A stretch of DNA of 64,000 nt from NCBI RefSeq assembly GCF_900155385.1, contig NZ_LT699745.1, positions 445,578 to 509,577 of the forward strand, written 5' to 3'. Below the pieces are notes generated by a model. That model worked only from the letters and a program-made list of their open reading frames with translations, searched no databases and was not told the origin of the DNA. The position numbers were made by a program, and so were the translations under genes. The stretch is from Vreelandella massiliensis (GTDB lineage: Bacteria; Pseudomonadota; Gammaproteobacteria; Pseudomonadales; Halomonadaceae). Numbering within the stretch: the first letter of the stretch is position 1; each line of letters starts with the position of its first letter. Positions 9,921-18,410 of this stretch are shown here, piece by piece.

Positions 9921-9971
9921 AAAAGTCACATACAAAACACAACCCTGGGTTACAGGGTGGCTTTATGAGCC

Positions 9972-10256
9972 TCACTCGCTAATATAACTACGTTGTTTCT
10001 TTTTAGCCTTGCCTAGGCAAGTTAAAACCGCCTCGTAATCGCCATATTTGGCTTTCACGTCTTCGTCGGATGCGCTTGCAAGAGAGGTGACACTCTGCAT
10101 AACAGTCCAATCGCCCGGTGTGGCGATGCCGCGCTGCATGGTGGTCTGCAGCGTATCCAGGGCGCGAAGTTCCTCATCGGCATATGTTTTGTTGGCCCCC
10201 TTCGTCACTGTTACCCAGGCATGCGGCGTTTTCTCACAGGGGGTATCGCTTGCCAT
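9972..10256 (-). CDS. Hypothetical protein, 94 residues
   Basis: A small soluble protein of unrecognised family. It has two cysteines (residue 7 and near residue 80), a Lys-rich C-terminus (KAKKKQRSYISE) and an amphipathic helical middle rich in Thr and Gln. It faces the convergent 83-residue gene and is divergent from the exported protein at 10319, with 62 bases between the starts. No function can be assigned. Confidence 0.5.
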   Translation of the reverse strand: MASDTPCEKTPHAWVTVTKGANKTYADEELRALDTLQTTMQRGIATPGDWTVMQSVTSLASASDEDVKAKYGDYEAVLTCLGKAKKKQRSYISE

Positions 10257-10318
10257 CGTGTTCTTTCAGGACGTAGCTTGATGAGATCCATTCAGCTGAC
10301 TGGGAAGACTTTTTTATC

Positions 10319-10834
10319 ATGCTACGTTTACGTTCCTACACTACCTTCTTACTGACACTTGCGGTAACAATTAGCCTGCCAGTCCTCGCCCAGACCCATA
10401 GAGTTTCTCATGCCGAAGAGAAATGGAGGCAGGGTACCTCTTTTCCTCAACAGCAACTGCCGGATGCATTCGGCAATACCTATCAACTCCCATACCCCGG
10501 TATTCGCCATGTGCTTTTCACGGCCGACATGGACGCCAACGACCTGATTGAGCAAAGCTTTGGCGAATTGGGCAAAGGTGATTTTACAGCTGCAGGCCTT
10601 GTGTATATAGCCGATATCAGTGGTATGCCCGACCTGGTTGCTCGCCTCTTCGCGATTCCCGCATTGCGTGACTATCCTTTTCGTGTGCTATTGGCCCGCG
10701 ATGCCGATCAGGTCCGTCTGTTACCGCGGGAAGAAGGCGCCGTCAGCGTGATATCGCTATCGCCGGAAGGTAAAGTTGAACGGCTGCAATTTATCCGTAA
10801 TGAATCAATGCTTAAGACATTGATGATCCCGTGA
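10319..10834 (+). CDS. Exported hypothetical protein, possibly thioredoxin-fold
   Basis: A 171-residue protein with a clear Sec signal peptide (TFLLTLAVTISLPVLAQ, cleavage predicted after VLA or AQT). The mature part begins with a segment like peroxiredoxin or YtfJ-type proteins (FPQQQLPDAFGNTYQLPYPG, then HVLFTADMDAND), followed by alternating strands and helices. No CxxC motif exists, so it would be a redox-inactive thioredoxin-like periplasmic protein at best. The assignment is by pattern only. It is the last intact gene before the insertion sequence graveyard. Confidence 0.6.
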   Translation: MLRLRSYTTFLLTLAVTISLPVLAQTHRVSHAEEKWRQGTSFPQQQLPDAFGNTYQLPYPGIRHVLFTADMDANDLIEQSFGELGKGDFTAAGLVYIADISGMPDLVARLFAIPALRDYPFRVLLARDADQVRLLPREEGAVSVISLSPEGKVERLQFIRNESMLKTLMIP

Positions 10835-11100
10835 ATGACCATTGTCAGGTTTTGGATTGTTCTTCCGGCGAGGCTTCCACCAGCTAATCTGGCAACACCT
10901 ACCTTTCAGCAAAAAATCATGAAAACCTCGCTTAATGCGCGGGCGGGGAGATAAGTAGGTAGCGCGCTAGCGCTGCTCGGGTTGATCTTCGCCACTTATC
11001 GATTTTTATGGATATAAATACAGCTAAAAAGCCACAATGCCATTCTAAACGCCACCAAAGTCCGCCTCTACCTGACGTCTGAAAAGGCAGAGTTTCTGAG

Positions 11101-11892
11101 CGCCTAGTTCAGCGTTGTGCGGTTTATGCACAATATAGCGAGCCCTACCAGGATCAGCCTGTGTATGAAATTTACCACGACTTGCTAGCAAGGGATCTCT
11201 CTAGGATCGCTTAGTACGCGGTACAGACAGCTGCCTGACGTCGAGGAGAGCAGTGACCGCCGCCCTCAAGGCGCGCCTCAACACCATGCCGTGCCACGCA
11301 TCACGGCAAGGGCCGCCAATGAGGCGTGGACGTGGGACATCAGTAAATTGCCCACGCAGCGGCGCGGCGTCTACCTCAATCTTTACGTGGTGCTGGATCT
11401 TTACAGCCGATTTATCGTGGCCTGGATGGTCTCCTGCAATGAGAGTTCGGCGCTGGCTCAACAGCTCTTCCAGGAGGCCGTGGATCGTTACGGCATCCCG
11501 CATGGAGCGCTGACGCTCCGCCAGGATAGAGGCTCACCGATGACCGCCCGGAGCTATCTGGGCCTCATGGGGGAGCTGGGAGTGACGTGCAGTCACAGTC
11601 GCCCGAGGGTGAGTAATGACAACCCGTTCAGCGAAAGCCAGTTCAAGACCAGTAAGTTATCCCGGGCGCTTTGAGAGCATCACGCATATCCAGCAGTGGT
11701 ACAGCGCCTACGTCGACTGGTATAACCTGCAGCACCACCACATTGGGCTTGCTGGTTTCACGCCCGAGCAGGTCTTCACTGGTCGTTACCACGACATCGC
11801 AGAGTTTCGCCAGCAAGCGCTTGATGATAGCTTCGAGGCGCATCCCGAACGGTTCACACGCGGACGCCCCAAAGTGGCAATGCCGCCAACCA
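11101..11892 (+). pseudogene. IS3-family transposase (OrfB) remnant, 5' and central part
   Basis: Pieces of an IS3-type OrfB can be read in three frames. The first is a helix-turn-helix-like stretch ending at an in-frame TAG near 11212. Next comes an integrase core from about 11222 (WTWDISKLP with the first catalytic Asp, VVLDLYSRFIVAW, QDRGSPMTARSYLG with the second Asp region, NDNPFSESQFKT with the last Glu). A frameshift near 11645 leads to the C-terminal part (QQWYSAYVDWYNLQHHHIGL). OrfA is missing. The frame stops being IS3 exactly at the IS30 left end at 11893. Confidence 0.8.
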
Positions 11893-12992
11893 GGGCGGTC
11901 TCAATGACCAAGTGCAACACATGACCTATCAGGTACGGTGTTGCCATGACCCATTGCTACCGCCATCTCACCGCCGAAGACCGAGCCGCCATCATGATGA
12001 TGCGAGCTACGCATTCGATCCGGTCCATCGCCACTCATCTGGGCCGTGCACCGAGCACCGTGTCGCGAGAAATCGCACGCCACACGGTCAACCCCATCAA
12101 GGGCTACGATGCCAGCCTGGCGGGCTATCGAGCTCGTTTGACGCGACAGCAGCCACATCAGCGTCCCAAGCTGCACCCCGACGGTGAGCTCTTCGAGGTG
12201 GTGGTCTACCTGTTGCGCAAGTACTGGTCACCGGAACAGATAGCCCGCACACTGAAGCGCATGTCTCCCAACGATTCCCGTCGACAGGTCTCGCATGAGG
12301 CCATCTACAACGCGCTCTATGTGATGCCCCGCGGCAGCCTCAAGAAGGAGCTCATCGCCTGCTTGCGGCAGGGCAACGGCAAGCGTCGGCCACGTAGTCG
12401 TGGCAAGGATCGACGCCAGCAGATTCCCGAGCTGGTCAGCATCCATATGCGGCCGCCTGAGATCGAAGATCGCCTGATGCCTGGCCACTGGGAGGGCGAT
12501 CTCATCATCGGTGCCAACAATCGCTCTGCCGTCGGCACGCTGGTGGAGCGCACCACGCGCTTGGTGATCCTGGCGAAGGTGGATGGCACCACGGCCACCG
12601 CTGCGGCCGTCGGCTTCAGTGACAAACTCAATGAAGTGCCACGAGCCCTACGCCTCTCCATGACCTATGACCAAGGCAGGGAGATGGTGAAGCATGCCGA
12701 GATCACGCAGAAGACCGGTACGGCGATCTACTTTGCGGACCCACACAGCCCCTGGCAGCGGGGGTCTAACGAAAACACCAATGGACTGCTACGACAGTAT
12801 CTGCCGAAGGGCACGGATCTGTCGGTCTACAGCCAGGAAGAGCTCGATGAGATCGCCGATTCACTGAACACGCGGCCGCGCAAGACGCTCGACTGGCGCA
12901 CGCCGTTGGAAGTCTACGCGGAGGTGCTCAAGAAATCAGTCGCCGGCCCGAGCGCCCTTCAATAGCGTTGCGCTTGGAACTTGAGACCGCCC
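11893..12992 (+). mobile_element. Intact IS30-family insertion sequence
   Basis: An 1100-base element bounded by inverted repeats: the left end 11893-11920 and the reverse complement of the right end 12965-12992 share the outer 12 bases GGGCGGTCTCAA, then CAAG and GCAAC with a few mismatches. It contains one full transposase gene. It sits inside the C-terminal part of an IS3 transposase remnant whose reading frame continues on the other side. No convincing target duplication is seen; IS30 duplications are only 2-3 bases. Confidence 0.85.
11946..12965 (+). CDS. IS30-family transposase
   Basis: A 339-residue DDE transposase. The N-terminal helix-turn-helix (SIRSIATHLGRAPSTVSREIARH, read in two parts around residues 20-42) matches the IS30 signature. 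The catalytic core has GHWEGDLIIG with the first Asp at about 182, TYDQGREM with the second Asp and FADPHSPWQRGSNENTNGLL with the Glu near the end. Length and order fit active IS30 transposases and no stop or frameshift is present. It is likely the only functional transposase in the 10.8-23.6 kb graveyard. Confidence 0.93.
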   Translation: MTHCYRHLTAEDRAAIMMMRATHSIRSIATHLGRAPSTVSREIARHTVNPIKGYDASLAGYRARLTRQQPHQRPKLHPDGELFEVVVYLLRKYWSPEQIARTLKRMSPNDSRRQVSHEAIYNALYVMPRGSLKKELIACLRQGNGKRRPRSRGKDRRQQIPELVSIHMRPPEIEDRLMPGHWEGDLIIGANNRSAVGTLVERTTRLVILAKVDGTTATAAAVGFSDKLNEVPRALRLSMTYDQGREMVKHAEITQKTGTAIYFADPHSPWQRGSNENTNGLLRQYLPKGTDLSVYSQEELDEIADSLNTRPRKTLDWRTPLEVYAEVLKKSVAGPSALQ

Positions 12993-13133
12993 AGTGTCTC
13001 GATCAACCCTGTACAGCCCGATGATGACGACCCGCCACCTTATAGTATGGTGAATTTTCCGACGCTGTCGGCAGCAAGCGATGCCGACACAAAATCTACG
13101 TTAATTTTTAACGATCTGTCCGATTCAGGTTAA
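12993..13133 (+). pseudogene. IS3 transposase C-terminal tail, right of IS30
   Basis: Directly after the IS30 right end the frame reads SVSINPV, then NFPTLSAAS and a stop TAA at 13131. INP followed by a VNFPTL tail is typical of the end of this IS3 subgroup's OrfB, and it continues the RGRPKVAMPP segment that is cut at 11892. It therefore restores the 3' end of the interrupted IS3 gene. Confidence 0.65.
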
Positions 13134-13170
13134 CAGGTTCCGAAACGCTCAGCACGGCAAACTGAGAATG

Positions 13171-13338
13171 TCAGTTCCCGTCCTTGAATTTTGCTTTGCA
13201 GTTGCCGCTCATACACATAGTGCAGTAGTGCTCTCTGTCCTCATGTTGGGTACCCTCAGCGATGATAACGCCGCAGCCGTTGCAGAACAGGGCGCCAGTC
13301 CCTTCTTAGACTTTCACAATTGCATGTTCATAGTCCAT
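13171..13338 (-). pseudogene. Small Cys-rich zinc-ribbon protein with in-frame stop
   Basis: Reading leftward from an ATG at 13338 gives ten codons, a TAA at 13306-13308, then 44 further codons in the same frame ending in TGA at 13171. The second part has CNGCG and, 20 residues on, CTMCMSGNC, a four- or five-cysteine zinc-ribbon pattern. It is too short for most gene finders. It is either a nonsense-mutated small zinc protein or starts from an unusual codon after the stop. The family is not recognised. Confidence 0.45.
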
Positions 13339-13461
13339 AAAGTGCTCCACGAAGACCCCTTTCCTGTAAGAGCGAGTAGTGGGCTTACCGCTTATCAGCG
13401 AAAGCCAGCTGTGATTGCTCCCCGCCCGCCGCGCTACGCGCTTTGGGCGGAGAGCATTCAC

Positions 13462-13935
13462 TCAAGCAAGATATGAGTCGAGCATCCACACGGTTTTCTC
13501 TTGCTCACGGATGTAGTCCCCGGCCTGAGCGGCCGTGCCTTCATCGTCAACATCCGAAGCCAGTGAAAGTAGATCACGCTGCAGATCTATTAGTACTTGG
13601 TAACCCTGAAGTATGCCACGCACACAGGCTTCACCGTCTTGAACACCTTTATCCTCTTGGATCTTGGCAATTTTGATGTAATCGCTGTAAGCGTGAACGG
13701 GCTGATGGCCAAGGGTGAGGATGCGCTCAGCTACCTCATCTACCTTCGTTAGCAGATCAGTGTAGAGTTCTTCAAATTTCTCATGAAGCTGAAAAAACTG
13801 CCGACCTTTCACATTCCAATGGTAACCACGCACATTCATGTAGAAAATTTGATAGTTTGCAAGCAGTTCATTTAACTTCTCGGCCAACTGACTAACATTA
13901 GCTTCGTTCAAGCCGATGGTGTTAGTTGAGTTCAT
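13462..13935 (-). CDS. dps: Dps-family DNA-binding ferritin-like protein
   Basis: A 157-residue Dps. The ferroxidase motif is visible: NVRGYHWNVKGRQFFQLHEKFEELY at about residues 32-56 (written here in family form) supplies His, and the following TKVDEVAERILTLG segment supplies Asp and Glu. The length is that of the family. It forms a dodecameric shell that oxidises and stores iron using peroxide and protects DNA in starvation. The N-terminus lacks a Lys-rich tail, so DNA binding may be weak. An AGGAGG ribosome site precedes the ATG. It lies alone between IS debris and an EF-hand gene. Confidence 0.93.
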   Translation of the reverse strand: MNSTNTIGLNEANVSQLAEKLNELLANYQIFYMNVRGYHWNVKGRQFFQLHEKFEELYTDLLTKVDEVAERILTLGHQPVHAYSDYIKIAKIQEDKGVQDGEACVRGILQGYQVLIDLQRDLLSLASDVDDEGTAAQAGDYIREQEKTVWMLDSYLA

Positions 13936-14184
13936 TCGAATACCTCCTTTAGATTAAATTAATTTAGCAAATAACCGCTGACATATTAAGCATGTCGTCG
14001 GCTAAATAAAAATTAATCTTCTATATCAGCTTTCGGCCGCAGCGCACTGGTGCCAACACAGCAGGCATTCAAAGCACACATTAATGCAGCGCTTACCTTT
14101 ATACTTTATGCTATGTATCTCTTAAGTAAATTTGACACGCTTTTAGTTAAAGACGAATCAATGCGATGGTCCTGGTCAAAGGGC

Positions 14185-14610
14185 TCAAATCGCAAAATCC
14201 TCCAATGTAACCTCATCATCGTCATCTTTATCTAAGTCGTTAAACCAGCTAACTGTACCCGTAAGAAACTCGTCACGCTCAACACGGCCATCACCGTCAA
14301 TATCGCTATTTTCCAGGCTCATGCCATCAGCTATCGATTGCATCTGTTCTCGTTGCTCAGCTTCGTAATTCGCAACATCACCAGCACGCGCTTTGTCGAA
14401 CGCCACATACTCATCAGCGCTGAGATAGTCGTTTTGATTTGTATCAAATGCCTTAAAGACGTTCCCTCGCATTTTTCGTAACTCTTCAACTGTTACCATG
14501 CCGTTTCCGTCGAGATCCCAGGTTTGCATAAATTGGTGCCCAGGCGATGACTGGGCAAATGTTGTGTTCGTGGTAAGCGCCAAAACGAAACTGAAAAAGA
14601 GGCGTTTCAT
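14185..14610 (-). CDS. Exported EF-hand calcium-binding protein
   Basis: A 141-residue protein with a Sec signal peptide (LFFSFVLALTTNTTFA) and four EF-hand-type loops: DLDGNGMVTVEE (about 33), DTNQNDYLSADE (about 56), DIDGDGRVERDE (about 101) and DKDDDDEVTLED (about 126). All four keep Asp at position 1 and Glu or Asp at position 12, so calcium binding in the periplasm is likely. Its role is unknown; such proteins occur widely in marine and halophilic gammaproteobacteria. An AAGGAG ribosome site precedes the start. Confidence 0.85.
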   Translation of the reverse strand: MKRLFFSFVLALTTNTTFAQSSPGHQFMQTWDLDGNGMVTVEELRKMRGNVFKAFDTNQNDYLSADEYVAFDKARAGDVANYEAEQREQMQSIADGMSLENSDIDGDGRVERDEFLTGTVSWFNDLDKDDDDEVTLEDFAI

Positions 14611-14975
14611 TAAAATTCTCCTTAATTACGAGGTTAAAGTTCGAAAAAAGTTGCTCTTCACGACACTTGCCTCCCTTAATATTTGATGGTTCATGATAGA
14701 ACAGCCCATCAAACGGCGAGAGTAATTATAAGAGCTTCCTAGGAGTACGAAATCACTTTGGGCCATTAATACTCCCCGAGCAATTTACGAATTAGCGCTA
14801 GGCGACTCTTCTTCGTCTTGCGATTCAATGAATTCGTTTGGGCACAAGCAAGCTCGAGCTAGCAACTTTTTAGTTCTGGGACAAAATGTACCTGTTGTTG
14901 CACTCAACATAGCATAGAATAGTTATAAATATATAACAATATGAATTATTCGTCACGTCAACGGGAAATCACGCT
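14611..14975. other. 365-base intergenic region
   Basis: No ORF or RNA family is recognised. The region between the divergent EF-hand and oxidoreductase genes becomes AT-rich near 14905-14955, with TATAAATATATAAC-like tracts that could hold the -10 of the oxidoreductase operon. No clear operator was identified. Confidence 0.4.
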
Positions 14976-16307
14976 ATGGCCTATCATTCCACAAACCTCA
15001 GTCGCCGCCAGTTGCTTAAAATGGGCGCGGGCGTGGGTGCCAGCACCCTACTGACACCCCCGCTATACGCCAACACCGTCGATACCCAAGCACATATCGT
15101 CATCATCGGTGGTGGCGCATCTGGCATGGCGATGGCCAACCGCCTCGCGCGGCGTCTACGTGGCGGCACCATCACCCTCATTGAGCCGAGTGAAACCCAC
15201 CATTATCAGCCGGGCTGGACAATGGTGGCCTCTGGCGTTTGGCCTGCCGCTAAAACCATGCGCCCCAACGCAGAATTTGTTCCGCAAGGCATCAACTGGG
15301 TACGCGAACGCGCCGCCGGCATTGATGCGCAGAATCGCCGCGTCGAACTCGCCAACGGCGAAAGGCTGAACTATGACTACCTGGTTGTCGCGACGGGGCT
15401 TCAGTTGAACTACCACTTAATTGAGGGAATGTCGCCTGAGTTAGTCGGCCAGCACGGCATTGGCAGCGTCTATGCCAGCATTGATGCGGCGGCAAAAACG
15501 CGTCAAACCATAAAGTCCTGGATCGATAGCGGCGGCGGGCAGGGGCTATTTACCATGTCGCCAACGGCGGTGAAGTGCGCCGGGGCACCGCTAAAAATGA
15601 CCTTCACCACGCTTTCTCATTTGGAAAATAGTGGCCGCCGAAGTGCTTTCGACGTCGACTTTATGGCGCCAGGTTCGGTGCTATTCACCCAGCCCTGGAT
15701 CAACGATTTTGTTAAACAACGCTTTGATCAGCAGGGCGTCAACCGCCGCCACTTTCACCGCTTGGTGGCCATAGACCCTCAAGCCAGACAGGCTGAATTC
15801 CTGCTGGAAGATAGCGATAGCGGCGAGCGGGTAACGCGAGATTACGACTTCATCCATGTCGTCCCTCCTATGAGTGCGCATGACTTCGTCAAAGAGAGTG
15901 ACTTGATTGCGCTAGGTGGCCCGCATGCCGGTGAGTGGCTGAATGTCGATATTCACACGCTACAGCATAATCACTATCCCGAAGTCTTCGGTATCGGTGA
16001 TGTGATTGGCGCGCCGATCAACAAGACGGCGGCAAGCGTCAAGGCGCAAGCACCGGTGGTGAAAGAGAACCTGATCGCTGTCATGCAAGGTAAGGAACCG
16101 CCCGCCCGGCACCGTGGCTACACCTCCTGCCCCATGATTACCGGCATTGGTAAAGCGATGTTAGTGGAGTTTGGCTATGAGGATAACTTCGCTTTCATGC
16201 CCTCTTTTCCGTTTATCGATCCAAAAGAGGAATCCTGGACCGTTTGGGTAATGAAAGACCGCATGCTTCAGCCCGCGTATTACGCCGTACTTGAAGGGCA
16301 AGCTTAA
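14976..16307 (+). CDS. Tat-exported sulfide:quinone oxidoreductase-like flavoprotein
   Basis: A 443-residue FAD protein. It begins with a twin-arginine signal (LSRRQLLKMGAGVGASTLL) and the dinucleotide-binding VIIGGGASGMAMANRLAR at about residue 42. LIEPSETHHYQPG (about 69), VATGLQLNY and the conserved KCAGAPLK and TSCPM cysteine segments follow. These are features of the sulfide:quinone reductase/FccB group, which oxidises sulfide and passes electrons to quinone or cytochrome. One of the three cysteines of canonical SQR is not obvious. Export by Tat implies action at the outer face of the inner membrane. The next two genes appear to be in the same operon. Confidence 0.82.
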   Translation: MAYHSTNLSRRQLLKMGAGVGASTLLTPPLYANTVDTQAHIVIIGGGASGMAMANRLARRLRGGTITLIEPSETHHYQPGWTMVASGVWPAAKTMRPNAEFVPQGINWVRERAAGIDAQNRRVELANGERLNYDYLVVATGLQLNYHLIEGMSPELVGQHGIGSVYASIDAAAKTRQTIKSWIDSGGGQGLFTMSPTAVKCAGAPLKMTFTTLSHLENSGRRSAFDVDFMAPGSVLFTQPWINDFVKQRFDQQGVNRRHFHRLVAIDPQARQAEFLLEDSDSGERVTRDYDFIHVVPPMSAHDFVKESDLIALGGPHAGEWLNVDIHTLQHNHYPEVFGIGDVIGAPINKTAASVKAQAPVVKENLIAVMQGKEPPARHRGYTSCPMITGIGKAMLVEFGYEDNFAFMPSFPFIDPKEESWTVWVMKDRMLQPAYYAVLEGQA

Positions 16308-16325
16308 CCGAGGAGAAACCGCCTG

Positions 16326-16661
16326 ATGTCCATCTACAGCACGCTCACTATCTTAATGTATGCCCTAGCCCCGTTCGCCTGGTGGTTAACCATCGGCACC
16401 ATCGTACTGATTACGCTACATTTCGTGGCATATTTACGGGGCTATCAAATCACCCGGTACCGCTGCTATCCAGCGGTGGCTATCGCCGCACTGGTGGGGT
16501 TGTCTGCACTGCTGTGGATACCCCCCATGACGCACTCCCAGTTAAGCTATATTGCCACTTGGGTTGACTGGTCCGTGCTGGTGAGCGCCATCATAGGTAC
16601 TGCCGTTATTGCCTATCTTGTGGTGCATCCTTTGAGCTTTTTCGTCCGTGAGAGGACGTAA
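16326..16661 (+). CDS. Small four-helix membrane protein
   Basis: A 111-residue hydrophobic protein with about four transmembrane helices (residues 6-35, 45-63, 72-92 region and 84-103) and short charged loops. It is preceded by GAGGAG at good spacing and begins 18 bases after the oxidoreductase stop; its TAA overlaps the next ATG (TAATG). The position suggests a membrane anchor or quinone-side partner of the exported flavoprotein, but that is inference. The family was not recognised. Confidence 0.7.
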   Translation: MSIYSTLTILMYALAPFAWWLTIGTIVLITLHFVAYLRGYQITRYRCYPAVAIAALVGLSALLWIPPMTHSQLSYIATWVDWSVLVSAIIGTAVIAYLVVHPLSFFVRERT

Positions 16662-17281
16662 TGTCGCTCGCTGTTGTCTCGCGTTACCCACTGGCCAGTG
16701 GGGTAGTATCCATGCTGATCGTCTTGACTGCACTTTTCAGCGCCTACCAGTGGCTCAGCTACGATATTGATGAACGCGACCCATTGGGCAGAACAGCACT
16801 ATTTCGCGCTGTCGAAGAGCGAAATGCGGCAAGTGTTAATACGCTTATCCAGCAAGGTGCCAAACTTGACCTTGACGACAGCTGTGGCTGGTCACCTCTC
16901 ATCAAAGCAGCGTCACTCGGCGAAGTAGCGATTTTACGCCGCCTTCATGAGGCGGGCGCAAACCTGGAGCACCAGGATGAAAGCGGTTATTCGGCGCTGA
17001 TGATCGCCGTGGTCAGCAAAGAGCCAGACTCTCTCGACTACTTGTTGTCTCAAGGCGCAGACGTTAACCATCAAGATGCTCTTGGTTGGACAGCGCTGAT
17101 TTGGGCTGCTAAGCAGAATGATATTGTCAGTGCCCAAAAGCTCTTGGTACATGGCGCAGATCCCTACCTAAGCGATAGCGAAGGAAGAACTGCCGTTCAG
17201 TGGGCCGCCTTAGAGGGACACCAGGAAATTCTTAACTTAGTGACAGCTCCCCACCCTAAGTCGCTACGCGACCAGGGGTGA
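16661..17281 (+). CDS. Membrane-anchored ankyrin-repeat protein with IS-derived tail
   Basis: A 206-residue protein. An N-terminal membrane anchor (GVVSMLIVLTALFSAYQWL) precedes about four ankyrin repeats (DPLGRTALFRAVEERN, CGWSPLIKAASLGE, SGYSALMIAVVSKE, LGWTALIWAAKQND and a fifth partial SEGRTAVQWAALEGH). The periplasmic repeats probably bind the exported flavoprotein. The last 11 codons coincide with a hairpin that looks like the right end of an IS200/IS605 element (17247-17282), so the natural C-terminus was probably replaced when that element landed. Confidence 0.82.
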   Translation: MSLAVVSRYPLASGVVSMLIVLTALFSAYQWLSYDIDERDPLGRTALFRAVEERNAASVNTLIQQGAKLDLDDSCGWSPLIKAASLGEVAILRRLHEAGANLEHQDESGYSALMIAVVSKEPDSLDYLLSQGADVNHQDALGWTALIWAAKQNDIVSAQKLLVHGADPYLSDSEGRTAVQWAALEGHQEILNLVTAPHPKSLRDQG

Positions 17282-17282
17282 G
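17247..17282. repeat. IS200/IS605-type end hairpin
   Basis: CTCCCCACCC and GGGGTGAG pair around an inner perfect hairpin GTCGC-TAC-GCGAC region (17258-17271). This imperfect palindrome lies just beyond the 3' end of a tnpB remnant read leftward, which is where IS605-group right ends and guide (omega) RNA scaffolds occur. It overlaps the stop codon of the ankyrin gene. Confidence 0.55.
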
Positions 17283-17294
17283 GCTTCCCACTTT

Positions 17295-18120
17295 TCAGAC
17301 CGCTGCCGGTGCGTGACCGGGCTTACGCAGGCCTCCGTGGGCAAGAACCGATAGTCCTTCGGCTCGTAACATGAAAAGTCCTTGCTGGTGGATGTTGATC
17401 GCGGCGTTTACGTCACGGTCAATCGCCTTTGTGCCGCAGCTTGAGCAATCCCAGGTACGGACGTTGAGGGGCAGTCTCGACTTTGTGGCCACAGCCCGGG
17501 CAGGTTTTTACACTGGCGAACCACGGGTAGATTTTAACCAAATGCTTGCCCTGCTCCTTCGCCTTATACTCCAGTTTTTCAATCAGGCTATTCAGTTCGC
17601 ATCGGCAATATGCTTGGCCAGCTTGCGGTTTTTGAGCATGTTTTTGAATTTTAGTGTCTCGACCACCACTTGGTTGTCGTCAATGAGTTGTCGAGACAGT
17701 TTGTGCTGGAAGTCAGCACGGGCATTGGCCAGGCGTTCGTGTGCCTTGGCGAATTTAATCCGTGCTTTCGCACGGCCATTGCTGCCTTTTTGGCAGCGTG
17801 AGAGTGCTTTCTGCTTGCGACGCAGGTTGGCACGCGGTTGGCACGCGCGCGCTTGAGAAAGCGGGGTTTGGGGTTTTATTGCCACGCGAGTCAATGGCAA
17901 GGTGCGTCAACCCCATGTCCACGCCGATGACCGACTGCACGGTTTGCAGTGGCGCCGGAGCATCCGCGCCGTCATCAACCAGCACCGAAGCGTAATATTT
18001 GCCGGTGGTGGTTCGGGTCAAGATGATGCTTTTCACCGTGCCTGCGATCTCCCGATAGATTCATGCCTTAATCGGCGTGAGCTTCGGTACTTTGATCCAG
18101 TCATCACCGGCTTTAATTTT
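17295..18120 (-). pseudogene. TnpB (IS200/IS605 OrfB) remnant
   Basis: Leftward reading gives, in several frames, WIKVPKL near 18085, an in-frame TGA, then KSIILTRTTTGKYYASVLV and GVDMGLTHLAIDSRGNKTP (first RuvC Asp). A frameshifted middle part follows (FAKAHERLANARADFQHKLS), then KTCPGCGHK of the zinc finger, another frameshift, CSSCGT and DRDVNAAINI (last RuvC Asp). At least three frameshifts and one stop separate these parts, so no RNA-guided nuclease can be made. The N-terminus is missing. Confidence 0.85.
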
Positions 18121-18209
18121 GCGTGGCGAGTTACAGCTAAACCCAAGCCGGACACTTTATGCGAGCCTCAGCCGTGCCGAACGCGACGCCGATGCCACCG
18201 AGCGCTACT

Positions 18210-18410
18210 TTGCGAAGGGTGACTGGGTCGGCAACCGCTTTGACCGCCGTTTCCGCCATGCTGGGCGCTTTCTTTATATTGTCCGATCCTATTTTTAATG
18301 GCCTTGCCATCTCGTTAATCTTTGGCCTTGCGGTTTCCACCTTGTTGACGCTTCTCGTGGTGCCGCTTCTTTACTATGCCAAAGAGTATCGTCAAGAAGG
18401 CAAGGCTTAA
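18210..18410 (+). pseudogene. RND efflux pump, C-terminal fragment
   Basis: About 65 residues ending at TAA 18408-18410 read LTAVSAMLGAFFILSDPIF, then ISLIFGLAVSTLLTLLVV and PLLYYAKEY. This is the last transmembrane hairpin of a large resistance-nodulation-division transporter. The rest of the gene is absent and the upstream junction abuts the TnpB remnant, so it is a stump left by insertion and deletion. Confidence 0.7.

Noticed and set aside
11893-12992. Target site duplication of IS30
   Set aside because: Flanking bases do not match convincingly for 2-3 bases.
13168-13476. Rightward ORF of 102 residues
   Set aside because: Composition is poor, it has no ribosome site, and the opposite strand carries a cysteine-patterned frame that explains the region better.
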